Assembly (NCBI GenBank): GCA_963575745.1
Contig: CAUYUJ010002054.1
Coordinates: 66,781 to 94,120, forward strand
Origin: Prorocentrum cordatum
Taxonomy: Eukaryota > Sar > Dinophyceae > Prorocentrales > Prorocentraceae
Reading direction: 5' to 3'
DNA length: 27,340 nucleotides
A program made the translations under genes and the position numbers. Positions 9,372 to 17,227 of this stretch are shown in pieces; the first letter of the stretch is position 1, and each line of letters opens with the position of its first letter. The notes beneath the pieces are model-generated. The model made no database searches, was not told the origin of the DNA, and worked only from the letters and a program-made list of their open reading frames with translations.

Positions 9372-9895
9372 CTACTGCGTGGAGTGAAAAGCCATATCAG
9401 GAAGAGGGGGAACAAGGTCTGTGGAGCCGCCCGCAGACGGGTAACCTCCGTGGCTGGACCCAGGATGACCACGTAGAGCGACGGCTGCGGACTCACAATC
9501 AGTCTGCGGGCGATGAGGATCCCCAGCATGCTGAGTAGGCGCTGGGCCGGTAGAACTGCCAGCAGGCCACGATGCTGCAGCATTATGAATCGGTATCGAC
9601 CTCACAAGAGACGCGGAAATTATAATGTAGCCGTACCCATCGTCTGACGTGGCGTCGTCCTCGTACAACTTTAGCGGTGGTGAACCCGAAGAACTAGCAG
9701 CAATTAGCTCCGCCAATATCTCGACAGCCGTTTCTGTGGGTGATGGAACCCGCGGCGCGCCCAGCTCGCGAAGACGGCGGAGCGGCGACGTGAGCGGGGA
9801 ACGAGATGGTAAGCCGCAGGAGGATGGCAGCGAACGCAGATCGTTGGGATCAACACCCATGTCATCCATATTGTATAGGACCTCCACGAGCAGTG
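9372..9895 (-). pseudogene. Acidic protein-like fragment downstream (in sense) of the GGA tract
   Basis: After the pyrimidine tract on the minus strand, the frame yields RELGAPRVPSPTETAVEIL, AELIAASSSGSPPLKL and YEDDATSDDGYGYI, then a Pro/Ser-rich tail to a stop at 9372-9374. The composition is that of a real acidic protein. The part of this frame that continues into the TCC tract (9895-10430) is only poly-Leu/Pro/Ser. No domain recognised. Confidence 0.35.
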
Positions 9896-9897
9896 TG

Positions 9898-10429
9898 AGG
9901 AGGACCAGAGGAGGAGGAGGAGGAGGAGGAGGAGGAGGAGGAGGAGGAGGAGGAGGAGAAGGCAGGAGGCAGTAGGAGGAGGAAAGAGAGAAGGAGAGCA
10001 CCACCACATCGATGCGACTGCGCAGAGCCACGGAAAAAGAGAGAGCAGGAGGAAGGAGGAGGAGAGGGATGAGGAGGAGGAGAAGGAGGAGGAGGATGAG
10101 GGAGGAGGAGGAGGAGAGGAGGGAGAAGGAGGAGAAGGGAGGGAGGAGGAGGGAGGAGGAGGAGGCGGAGGAGGAGGAGGAGGAGGAGGAGGCAGGAGGG
10201 AGGAGGAGGAGAGGAGAGCGGAGAGGAGGAGCAGGAGGGAGAGGGAGGAGGAGGAGGTAAGGAGGAGGAGGAGAGAGGAGGAGGATGAGGGAGAGGAGGA
10301 GGAGGAGCGAGGAGGAGGACAGATGAGGAAGGAGGAGGAGGGAGGAGGAGGAGGAGGACGGAGGAGGAGGAGGAGGAGGAGAAGGAGGAGGAGGAGGGAG
10401 GAGGAGGAGGGAGGAGGAGGAGGGAGGTC
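9898..10429. repeat. (GGA)n purine tract, imperfect
   Basis: About 530 bp of almost pure purine on the plus strand, built on GGA/GAG triplets with GGGA and GAGA variants. A mixed-sequence interruption lies at about 9996-10033. The longest pure GGA run is at 9907-9957. Confidence 0.95.
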
Positions 10430-10555
10430 CTCTCTCAGCGCCTCCGCCTGCCGCCGAAGGTCGCGCACCTCCGCGTCGTGCGCGTCCCTCGCCCGCTCGA
10501 GCAGGGCCCGGAAGTCGCTGGAGCTTCGGTCCTGCCCCCCCGGCTCCCCGGTCAC
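10418..10555 (-). pseudogene. Short coiled-coil coding-like segment
   Basis: One minus-strand frame reads SSSDFRALLERARDAHDAEV followed by RDLRRQAEALREDL before running into the triplet tract. This is a convincing charged amphipathic helix of about 33 residues, with hydrophobic positions in heptad-like spacing. It could be an exon end or the start of a protein whose later part was disrupted by the expanding tract. Its upstream flank (10531-10580) belongs to a duplicated module, so the true start is unclear. Confidence 0.4.
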
Positions 10556-10571
10556 CCACCTCGAGGGGCTT

Positions 10572-10801
10572 CGATAGGGTCAAGTCGGGCGTGTCCCCCC
10601 CTACAAAACTTAGAAATACCCCAACAACTACTTCAACAGACTCCAAAATACTCGACAGGATGTTGGGCAACAACTTAACCATACCCCAAAAATGCTCAAA
10701 AGATGCTCAAACAATAATCAAACAATAGTCCCCATATTATTTGTTGTTACTATGTTTGAATATTCCCCCTGTAGAGGGACAGGCCCGACTTAACGATAGG
10801 G
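10572..10801. mobile_element. Inverted-repeat (MITE-like) element A with 8-bp target duplication
   Basis: The element (10580-10793) begins TCAAGTCGGGCGTG and ends CAGGCCCGACTTAA, an inverted pair. It is bounded by a perfect direct duplication CGATAGGG at 10572-10579 and 10794-10801. The inner left end, CCCCCCCTACAAAA, has lost part of the internal palindrome present in other copies. The AT-rich middle holds many short inverted segments. No coding capacity. The 8-bp duplication length fits hAT and some other cut-and-paste superfamilies, but the terminal sequence is not one I can assign. Confidence 0.8.
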
Positions 10802-10849
10802 GGCTCGGGGGTTCCAGCTCGGGGAGGGGAAGCATAGCATCGACCTGGA

Positions 10850-10869
10850 ATCGGCGATGCATCGCCGAT
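10850..10869. repeat. Perfect 20-bp palindrome
   Basis: ATCGGCGATGCATCGCCGAT equals its own reverse complement. It is followed by AGATCGGCGAT, a third copy of the half site. The duplicated copy at 11341-11360 is imperfect (GATGCCTCGCCGAC). Confidence 0.95.
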
Positions 10870-10930
10870 AGATCGGCGATAGGCCCCCCCGGCTCCCCGT
10901 TCACCCACCTTGAGGGGCTTCGATAGGGTT

Positions 10931-11094
10931 TTAAGTCGGGCGTGTCCCCCTACAGGGGGATTTTGGGCGAAAACTTACGTAAAAATACCCCAAAAATGCC
11001 CCCAAATGGTCGAACATAGTCAAACAATAGTCCCCAGACTATTTGTTTTACTATTTGGGAACGTCCCCCCTGTAGAGGGACAGGCCCGACATAA
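10931..11094. mobile_element. Inverted-repeat (MITE-like) element B
   Basis: Starts TTAAGTCGGGCGTGTCCCC and ends AGGCCCGACATAA. At 164 bp it is the shortest copy. The left end carries CCCCCTACAGGGGG. The middle contains AATAGTC-CCCA-GACTATT, a 7-bp stem with 4-bp loop at the centre, so the whole unit can fold on itself. No target duplication is visible: the left flank matches that of element A, but the right flank lacks the CGATAGGG copy, probably through deletion or segmental duplication. Confidence 0.8.
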
Positions 11095-11205
11095 GGCTTG
11101 GGGGTTCCAGCTCGGGGAGGGGAAGCAAGGGCTCCCAACTTCTCGCTTCGCGCTGCGCGAGAGCGCGGAGAACTTCGCGCGCTCGCGCCGCCGCCCAGGG
11201 GAGAA

Positions 11206-11242
11206 GAGGAGGAGGAGGAGGAGGAGGAGGAGGAGGAGGAGG
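11206..11242. repeat. (GAG)12 microsatellite
   Basis: Uninterrupted GAG triplets on the plus strand between two GCGC-rich hairpin-forming stretches. Confidence 0.95.
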
Positions 11243-11372
11243 CATCGGAGCCGAACCGCGGAGCGCGAAGCGCGAACAACTTCGCGCCCTCGAGGGCGCC
11301 CCTGGGGCTCCAGCTCGGGGAGGGGAAGCATCGACCTGGAATCGGCGATGCCTCGCCGACAGATCGGCGACA

Positions 11373-11427
11373 GGAGGAGGAGGAGGAGGAGGAGGAGGAG
11401 GAGGAGGAGGAGGAGGAGGAGGAGGGA
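11373..11427. repeat. (GGA)18 microsatellite
   Basis: Uninterrupted GGA triplets directly after the duplicated CGGCGACAG motif of the module. Confidence 0.95.
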
Positions 11428-11537
11428 GGCCCCCGATCGCAAAAATCTGCACGCTCCGGGGCGGGGCCGGGCGCTGGGCAGCTCCCCGTATTTCCCCTGG
11501 CGGGCAACCACAGGCGAGCCCTGCAGGTCTGCTTTGT

Positions 11538-11995
11538 TGAAGGGGCCCCAGGACACACAAATGAATACACACAAATAACAGGATTCCCAATATTTTCCTA
11601 TATTTTCTGGGTTTTTGTCTTGCCCCCACTTCCCATATTTTCCCATATTTTCCGGGGAATCGACGATTAATTGTTTCTGTGTGTTTTTTCCCCTCCTGAT
11701 TTGTGAGACGCCGCCGCGGGATCAGAACGCGAAGGGCGTCTGCAGCCGAGCCGAACCCCAACAGTGGTGTCCGACACCATGGCGCCGATGGGGTCCGCAG
11801 GGGTAGGGTTCGCAGGTGTCGGCAGACCTGCACTCTGCCCCCCACTCCCCCTCTGAAAGGAAGGAACAAAAACTCACACAGGCACAATTCATCGTCGACT
11901 CCCCGGAAAATATTGGAAAATATGGGAAGTGGGGGGGAAGACGAAAACCCAGAACATATAGGAAAATATGGGCAATCCGGTTATTTGTGTGTATT

Positions 11996-12030
<35 letters not shown>

Positions 12031-12068
12031 CCCAGGGCCCCGTGTGTGTGTGTCCCAGGGCCCCTTCA
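11538..12068. mobile_element. 531-bp foldback element with ~160-200-bp inverted arms
   Basis: The left arm (11538-11700) starts TGAAGGGGCCC and contains AATATTTTCCTATATTTTCT, CACTTCCCATATTTTCC and CCGGGGAATCGACGAT. The right arm (about 11862-12068) carries the reverse complements in mirrored order, ending GGGCCCCTTCA. The right arm is longer because of a (CT)n(GT)n run and a duplicated CCCAGGGCCCC-GTGTGTGTG segment (about 12001-12064). The ~160-bp spacer is GC-rich and holds a small stem GGTGTC-C-GACACC near 11766. No target duplication is evident and no protein is encoded. Confidence 0.85.
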
Positions 12069-12310
12069 CTCTGGTCGGGGCGGACGAACGAAAAGGAGGG
12101 ATATCAAACGCGGGGTTACGGCCATGACCTTTTGCTTAGCGTGACGCCGCGGCGGCCCCGGCGACACGCTACGCCTTGCGAGCGGATAGCGGGTCGCTCC
12201 GCTCCGCGTGGCGGGAGGTTGGGACAGCCTCGCGACGTTGACTCCTGGGGACCGCGACATGGACAGCGTGCCGCGCCGAAGCGCGGTGGGCCCAAACCGG
12301 CGGATCGACA

Positions 12311-12518
12311 CGCTATCCTTAAGTCGGGCCTGTCCCCCTACAGGGGGATTTTCGACGAAAAATAAAACATACTTTAGTAATACTCCAAAAATGCTCAAAA
12401 AATAGCATGGGGACTATTTTTTCAATATTTTTCGACCTTTTTGGAATATTTGTGGGGTCTTTTTCATGTTTCGTCGAAAGTCCCCCTGTAGGGGGACACG
12501 CCCGACATAACGCCATCC
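12311..12518. mobile_element. Inverted-repeat (MITE-like) element C, best-preserved copy
   Basis: Element 12319-12510 (192 bp). The left end reads TTAAGTCGGGCCTGTCCCC then CTACAGGGGGATTTTCGACG. The reverse complement of the right end is TTATGTCGGGCGTGTCCCC then CTACAGGGGGACTTTCGACG: about 42 bp of inverted repeat with three mismatches. Flanks CGCTATCC (12311-12318) and CGCCATCC (12511-12518) match at 7 of 8, consistent with an aged 8-bp target duplication. The centre is AT-rich and self-complementary. No coding capacity. Confidence 0.88.
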
Positions 12519-12630
12519 CAAGGCTCCCGACAGCAGCGAGTCGGCTCCCGCGGCCGGCTTCCCCGACGCCACTCCCCGGCGCGCCAGGGCCACGCGAGCA
12601 CCGAGGCGAGCGCCCGGCCGCGGGGCCGTG

Positions 12631-12683
12631 GGAGGAGGAGGAGGAGGAGGAGGAGGAGGAGGAGGAGGAGGAGGAGGAGGAGG
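12631..12683. repeat. (GGA)n microsatellite, about 17 copies
   Basis: Pure GGA triplets on the plus strand, 110 bp beyond element C. Confidence 0.95.
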
Positions 12684-12931
12684 ACACCTCAGACGTGCCG
12701 CACCCCTCCTTTCCCAGAGGCCTCCCCCTTTCGCCCGACCCGGCGCCTCCCCTGCACCCATGCCCCCCCCCCTCCCCCCCTGCTTTCGGAGGAGGGCCAC
12801 TTCAAACCACGGCGTGCCCGCCGGGTCCAGATCCGCTCCCAGTCGGCCCCCCGACCCCTGACGCAGGCATGTTTTTCGAGGCCGATCCCGCCGCGGCGAC
12901 GACGAGCCTCCAGGAAACCTAAGACAGGGGG

Positions 12932-12989
12932 ACAAAAAAAAAAAAAAAAAACCAAATAAAAAACAAAACAAAAAAAAAAAAACAAAAAA
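12932..12989. repeat. A-rich simple sequence
   Basis: Runs of A (17 to 19 long) broken by single C or T. It could be a relic poly-A of a retrocopy, but no recognisable transcript lies upstream. Confidence 0.9.
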
Positions 12990-13023
12990 GCCGGAGAGTC
13001 CGCCGCTGCTCGTCTGGCCCCGA

Positions 13024-13223
13024 CCCCCCCCCCCTCCTCCTCCCCTCGCCCTCCCCTCCTCCCCATACCTCCTCCCCCTCCCCCCTCTCCCTCACCCTCC
13101 CTCCCCTCCCCTCCCCTCCCTCCCCTCCTCCTCCCCTCTCCCTCCCCTCCCCCTTCTCCTCCCTCCCCTCCTCCCCCGTCCCCCTTCTCCTCCCCTTCTC
13201 CTCCCCTCTCCCTCCCCTCCTCG
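13024..13223. repeat. C-rich polypyrimidine tract
   Basis: About 200 bp of CCCCTCC/CTCCC repeats with almost no purine on the plus strand. The base strand switches here from purine-rich (up to 12683) to pyrimidine-rich. Confidence 0.95.
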
Positions 13224-13446
13224 CTGGCCAGGATGCGCGTTGCACCGCCGCCGCTCATGGGGGGCTGGAGCCACTCTCGGCCTGCGGGTGCTGAGCCCTC
13301 CTGAGAGCCAGGCTGGGAGGGAAGCGGCGGAACAGCCCAAGAGGCAACCCCAAAGTCCAAAACGACGGTCGGCAGCGTCAGCCATAGACTGATGCTGATT
13401 GCTGTCTGACCTTTGGGGAGGCCTCTTTCGCTGGTCCTTGGCACCC

Positions 13447-13582
13447 TTCCCTTCCCGCTCCTCCTCCTCCTTCTTCTCCTCCTCCTCCTCCTCCTGCTCC
13501 CCTCCTCCTGATTCATCTCCTCCTCCTCCTCCTCCTCCTCCTCCTCCTCCTCCTCCTCCTCCTCCTCCTCCTCTTCCCTCCT
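13447..13582. repeat. (TCC)n tract
   Basis: TCC triplets with a few CTGC and GATTCA interruptions, the pure run being at about 13517-13572. Confidence 0.95.
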
Positions 13583-13940
13583 TTCGACCCCTCCTCACGT
13601 CTCACCCGGCTCCTCCTCCTCCTTCGAGCGTTGGGCTGGTGTCAATACTGGCGGTGATGACTGACAACAGATCGCCTCCTCCCCAGCCTTCGCTGAGGGA
13701 GGTAGGGCGGAAAACAACAGCTTATTAGGTAAACCTGAAAGAAAAGGGAGGTACCCTCCTGCTCCTCGTCGCCGCCCTCCTCCACCCCCTTGATCCGCTC
13801 GTTCTCCCCCCCACCTGATGCCACTGCTCTGGGGGACACAGAGGTACCAAGACAGCTACTCCACACACGTCTCCAGCGGCGCATTCTGACCAGAATCTTC
13901 AAGCAAATCCAGCCGTGGCGACGAAGGAAGGGTAGTGGTA
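13583..13940. other. No recognisable gene
   Basis: Mixed sequence between two pyrimidine tracts. Only short frames and no motif. Confidence 0.5.
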
Positions 13941-14999
13941 TCCTCCTCCTCCTCCTCCTCCTCCTCCTCCTCCTCCTCATCCTCCATTCCGCTCCCCCTC
14001 CTCCTCCTCCTCCTCCTCCTCCTCCTTCTCCTCCTCCTCCTCCTCCTCATTCCTCCTCCTGCACCTCCTGCACTCCTCATCGTCCTCCCTCCTCCTCCTC
14101 CCTCCTCCTCCTCGCTTCTCCTCCTCCTCCTCCTCCTCCTCCTCCTCCTCCAACTCCCCTTCACCTTCCCCCTCCCCCTCCCCCTCCCCCTCCCCCATCC
14201 CTCCCCTCCCCCTCCTCCTCCCCCCCACTGCCCCTACCCCTCCTCCCCCCCCTCCTCCTCACCCCTCCTCCTCCTCCTCCTCCTCCTCTCCTCCTCGTCC
14301 GCCTCCTCTCCTCCTCCGTCCTCCTCCTCCTCCACCCTCCTCCTCCTCCTCCTCCCTCCGCCTCCACTCCTCCTCCTCCTCTCCTCCTCCTCCTCACTCC
14401 TCCTCCTCCTCCTCTCCTCCTCCTCCGCCTCCTCTCTCCTCTCCTCCTCTCGCTCCTCTCCTCCTCCTCCGCCTACCTCCTCTCCTCCTCTCCTCCTCTC
14501 CTCCTCTCCCTCCTCTCCTCCTCTTCCTCCTCTCCTCCTCTCCTCCTCTCCTCCTCTCCTCCTCTCCCCTCTCCCCTCTCCTCCCTCACCTCCTCTCCTC
14601 CTCTCCTCCTCTCCTCCTCCTCCTCCTCTCCTCCTTTCCCTCCTCCTCCTCCCTCCTCCTCTTCCTCCACTCCTCCCTCCTCCCTCCTCTCCCTCCTCTC
14701 CTCCTCGTCCGTCCTCTCCTCCCGCTCCCTCCTCATCCTCCTCTCCTCCGCTTCCTCCTCTCCTCCTCTCCTCCTCTCCTCTCATCCTCCTCCATTCCCC
14801 TCACCCCTCCTCCTCCTCCTCCTCCTCCTCCGCCTTCGCATTCTCCTCCGCCTTCTCCTTCTCCTTTTCCCTTCTCCTCCTCCTCCTTCCCTCCGTCTCC
14901 TCCTCCTCCTACTCACCTCCTCCTCCTCCTCCTCCTCCTGTCCTCCACCTCCTCCTCCTCCTCCTCCTCCTCTGCGTTCTCCTCCTCACCCTGGCCCTC
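13941..14999. repeat. ~1.06-kb polypyrimidine tract, (TCC)n and variants
   Basis: The longest simple tract of the window. It passes through zones of pure CCT/TCC, of CTCCTCT (about 14430-14560, the 8-mer TCTCCTCC repeated), and of CCCTCC (about 14166-14195). Purines occur roughly once per 30-40 bases. Pyrimidine-only DNA contains no stop codon, which explains the long Leu/Pro/Ser frames here. Confidence 0.95.
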
Positions 15000-15176
15000 C
15001 AAGCCTTTAAACCAGCGCGGATCACGGCCGCGGGAAGCGCAGCAACGGGGCCTGCCGCGGCAGAGGCCGGAGCGCGGTCCGAAGAGCCAGAACGGGCTTT
15101 GGGAGAGTCGCGCGGACAGACGGTCTGAGAGTCATCGGGAGGGAGCGGGAGGAGAAGGAGCGGCAGCGAGGGGGGG

Positions 15177-15445
15177 CCTCCTCCTCCTCCTCCTCACCCT
15201 CCTCCTCCTCTCCTCCTCCTCCTCCTCCCCTCCTCCTCCCTCCTCCTCCGCCTCCCTCCTCCTCCTCCTGTTCCTCATTCTCCTCCTCCTCCTCCTCCTC
15301 CTCCTCCTCCTCGTCCTCCTCCTCCTCCTCCTCCTCTTTGTTCTCCTCCTCACCCTGGCCCTCAAAGCATCTCAAAGCCAGGGAGAAGGAGGAGGAGGAG
15401 GAGGGGGAGGAGGAGAAGGAGAAATCGGGGGAGAAGAAGGAGGAG
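15177..15445. repeat. (TCC)n tract followed by inverted (GGA)n tract
   Basis: TCC triplets (15177-15352) end in CACCCTGGC. After a ~20-bp AT-richer loop comes GCCAGGGAGAA and GGA triplets (15382-15445). The two halves are complementary, so one strand can form a long hairpin. The junction TTCTCCTCCTCACCCTGG at about 15341 is also present at 14976-14995, indicating a tandem duplication of the tract end. Confidence 0.9.
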
Positions 15446-16126
15446 GGCCACCGTCAGATGACATCTTCGCCTGATCTACTTTCTGACTTTGGATCCGCAC
15501 CCCCGCGGAATGCGGGAATGGAGCTGCGTCAGAATCACGGGTAGCCTCGAACGCTCCTCTGTCGGAGGCTTGCTGCGTAGACCCCTTCGCGCAGTCGCGC
15601 TGAACCTGAACTTGACATCCAGGCGGGGTGCACGCACACGCAAGGGAGGCATGCAAATTGAGAGGTGCTGCGCAACCAAGGCGCACACCAAGGCTCTCAG
15701 CTAGGCGAGAGCCGTGCAGTACTGCACTGCCGAACCTGGACTGCCGGCAGCCCGCCCAGCAACTGCACCATCCATCTGCCCACCTCCTCGCGGCAGCCAG
15801 GCCACGCAAGGGCGGTGCCTCAGCCCTTGCCTGGTCTGCAGTCCTCAGGCTGCGCGAGCGGGAAGCACCCTCCGCGCGGCCGCGGCGGTGCCCGCAGGTG
15901 CCCTCTGCGCCTGCCGGGCCGGGGCTCGGCAGCAGAGCGCCCCGCCGCCGCCTCCGGCCGTGGCGCGGCGGCCGTGCGGGAAGGCAGGAGACGGACCCAC
16001 CGTCCCAGACCCCCGACGTCATGATTTCTTCAGGACGTCGACCCCCCGAGGTCTCGACCCATTCCCCGAGACCGGTTTTTCGTCCTGAGTCGTTTTCTGA
16101 CGGCCCCGAGGGCCGGCAAGGGCCCC
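15446..16126. other. No recognised gene; weak minus-strand open frame
   Basis: A minus-strand frame open from 16136 to 15372 begins in GC-rich sequence and ends in the GGA tract. Only the piece VRIQSQKVDQAKMSSDGG (about 15502-15449) looks protein-like. I cannot support a gene call. Confidence 0.4.
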
Positions 16127-16202
16127 CAAAGGCCAAAAATCATGAAAAACCTCCCGTCGTGATTCAAAGGCCAAAAATCATGAGAAACCTCCCGTCGTGA
16201 TT
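16127..16202. repeat. Two 38-bp direct repeats with internal stem
   Basis: Units beginning CAAAGGCCAAAAATCATGA start at 16127 and 16165 and differ at one or two bases. Each holds AATCATGA ... TCGTGATT, an 8-bp imperfect stem. The core GGCCAAAAATCATGAA is close to GGCCAAAATCATGAA at 17349, inside the GGCC-rich array's spacer. Confidence 0.85.
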
Positions 16203-16471
16203 TTTTCATAACTCGAGGGGGTCTGGGGTGGGTGCGTCTCTTCCGCTCCCGCACGGCCTGGCCTGGCGTGGCGTCCGCGAGCCCGTGCCCCGACGTTGGG
16301 CGCCTCCAGCACCCCGCCGCGAGCGCCGCAGGCCCTCCGCCGACAGAGCGCCAAGGCCGGCCACGGAGAGAGCCTCGGCAGAGCAGCCCCGCGGGGGCCC
16401 GCAGCAGAGGCCAGCAGCAGCGCGTGCCCGGAGCACCTCGCGGCGGGCAGCGGAGCCCCGCTCACGCTGCT

Positions 16472-16577
16472 CTCCTCCTCCTCCTCCTCCTCCTCCTCCT
16501 CCTCCTCCTCCTCCGCCTCCTCCCCACCCCATCCCCATTCCTCCTCCTCCTCCTCCTCCTCCTCCTCCTCCTCCTCC
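16472..16577. repeat. Two (TCC)n runs separated by a C-rich spacer
   Basis: TCC runs at 16472-16513 and about 16540-16577, separated by CCCCACCCCATCCCC. Confidence 0.95.
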
Positions 16578-16810
16578 CAGGCCTCGTCTCGAGCCCCTCC
16601 GTGGAAGCCACGCTCGCGCTGCTCCTGGAGAGCTGGCCCTTGCCGTCGCTCGGACGTCCATTTCCTGTGCATTTCTCGGTTTCGTGCGTGTTTTTTTTTG
16701 CTCGATGGTCCAGGATGCTCCTCCAGGGTCCTCGCCGAGAAAAAAATGCACACGTCCGAGCGATGCCAGCCCTGCCTCCCCAGGCCTCGTCTCGAGCCCC
16801 TCGTGGAAGC
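16576..16810. repeat. Direct-repeat-flanked inverted repeat
   Basis: A ~32-bp direct repeat, CCCAGGCCTCGTCTCGAG then CCCCT(C)CGTGGAAGC, lies at 16576-16608 and 16779-16810. Between the copies are inverted arms at 16641-16679 (TGCCGTCGCTCGGACGT...) and 16735-16768 (...ACGTCCGAGCGATGCCA), enclosing a ~55-bp spacer with T9. No coding capacity. Confidence 0.8.
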
Positions 16811-16938
16811 GGCTGTGCGGATCCCCACGGGCAGCGCCTGCGCCAGGCTGTCCGTCGGCGCGGGCGTCCTGCTGTGTCTGCCGCTCCGCCGCCTGCGCTG
16901 CGCATCCTAGTCTGCGAGCCGCCGCCGACGGACGCGGC

Positions 16939-17142
16939 TCAGGCGTCCAGCTTCTCGGGGAAAGCCAGGGCCCGCTCCATGGTCAGGTTCGCCAACGCCT
17001 CTCTTATCTCCAAGCGCAGTCTCTCGCTGGTTGCCAGACCGTCGCTCCACGCACCGCTTTGTTCGTCAAGCTTCTCTTGCGGCTGCGCATCCCAGATGCT
17101 CGACGGATCCCCACCTGCATCCAAGAGGCCTCTGACCTTCAA
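16939..17142 (-). pseudogene. Unrecognised protein-like fragment
   Basis: The minus-strand frame ends with SERLRLEIREALANLTMERA then LAFPEKLDA and a stop, a credible amphipathic helix. The upstream part (LDAGGDPSSIWDAQPQEKL) is also of mixed composition. The first codon of the open frame is TTG, so no start is implied. It may be an exon or remnant of an unknown protein. Alternatively it is a chance frame. Confidence 0.25.
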
Positions 17143-17178
17143 CCCAAAAAAGATGACAGGACGAACCGACGACTACTA

Positions 17179-17227
17179 GATCCGCCGCCCCCTATTGGCT
17201 TGCCACAGGGGTGCCCGGCGTGCTAGA
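17179..17227. repeat. 49-bp leader motif, copy 1, before GGCC-rich array
   Basis: GATCCGCCGCCCCCT-(A/G)-TTGGCTTGCCA...GTGCTAGA is shared with 18548-18595 at about 85 percent identity. On the minus strand both copies can read LWQANRGRRI, and over those ten codons the only differences are synonymous (CTG/CTT, AAT/AAC), hinting at former coding. Confidence 0.75.

Larger units (their letters stand above)
10531..11375. repeat. Duplicated module carrying two inverted-repeat elements
   Basis: The left flank GGCTCCCC-(G)GTTCACCCACCT-GAGGGGCTTCGATAGGG occurs at about 10541-10579 and 10890-10928, each time immediately before an inverted-repeat element. The right flank GTTCCAGCTCGGGGAGGGG occurs after both elements (10811 and 11104) and a third time without one (11307, as GCTCCAGC...). 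A further shared piece, CGACCTGGAATCGGCGATGC, is at 10841 and 11332. The arrangement is a tandem segmental duplication with a ~350-bp step. Confidence 0.8.

Noticed and set aside
9372-10682. 436-codon minus-strand open frame
   Set aside because: Its upstream part lies inside transposon A and its middle is the TCC tract. Only the 3' part (9895-9372) is protein-like and is listed as a fragment.
13790-15128. Two ~400-codon plus-strand open frames of Leu/Pro/Ser
   Set aside because: They run through a nearly pure pyrimidine tract, in which no stop codon can occur. All three frames are open, so there is no evidence of coding.
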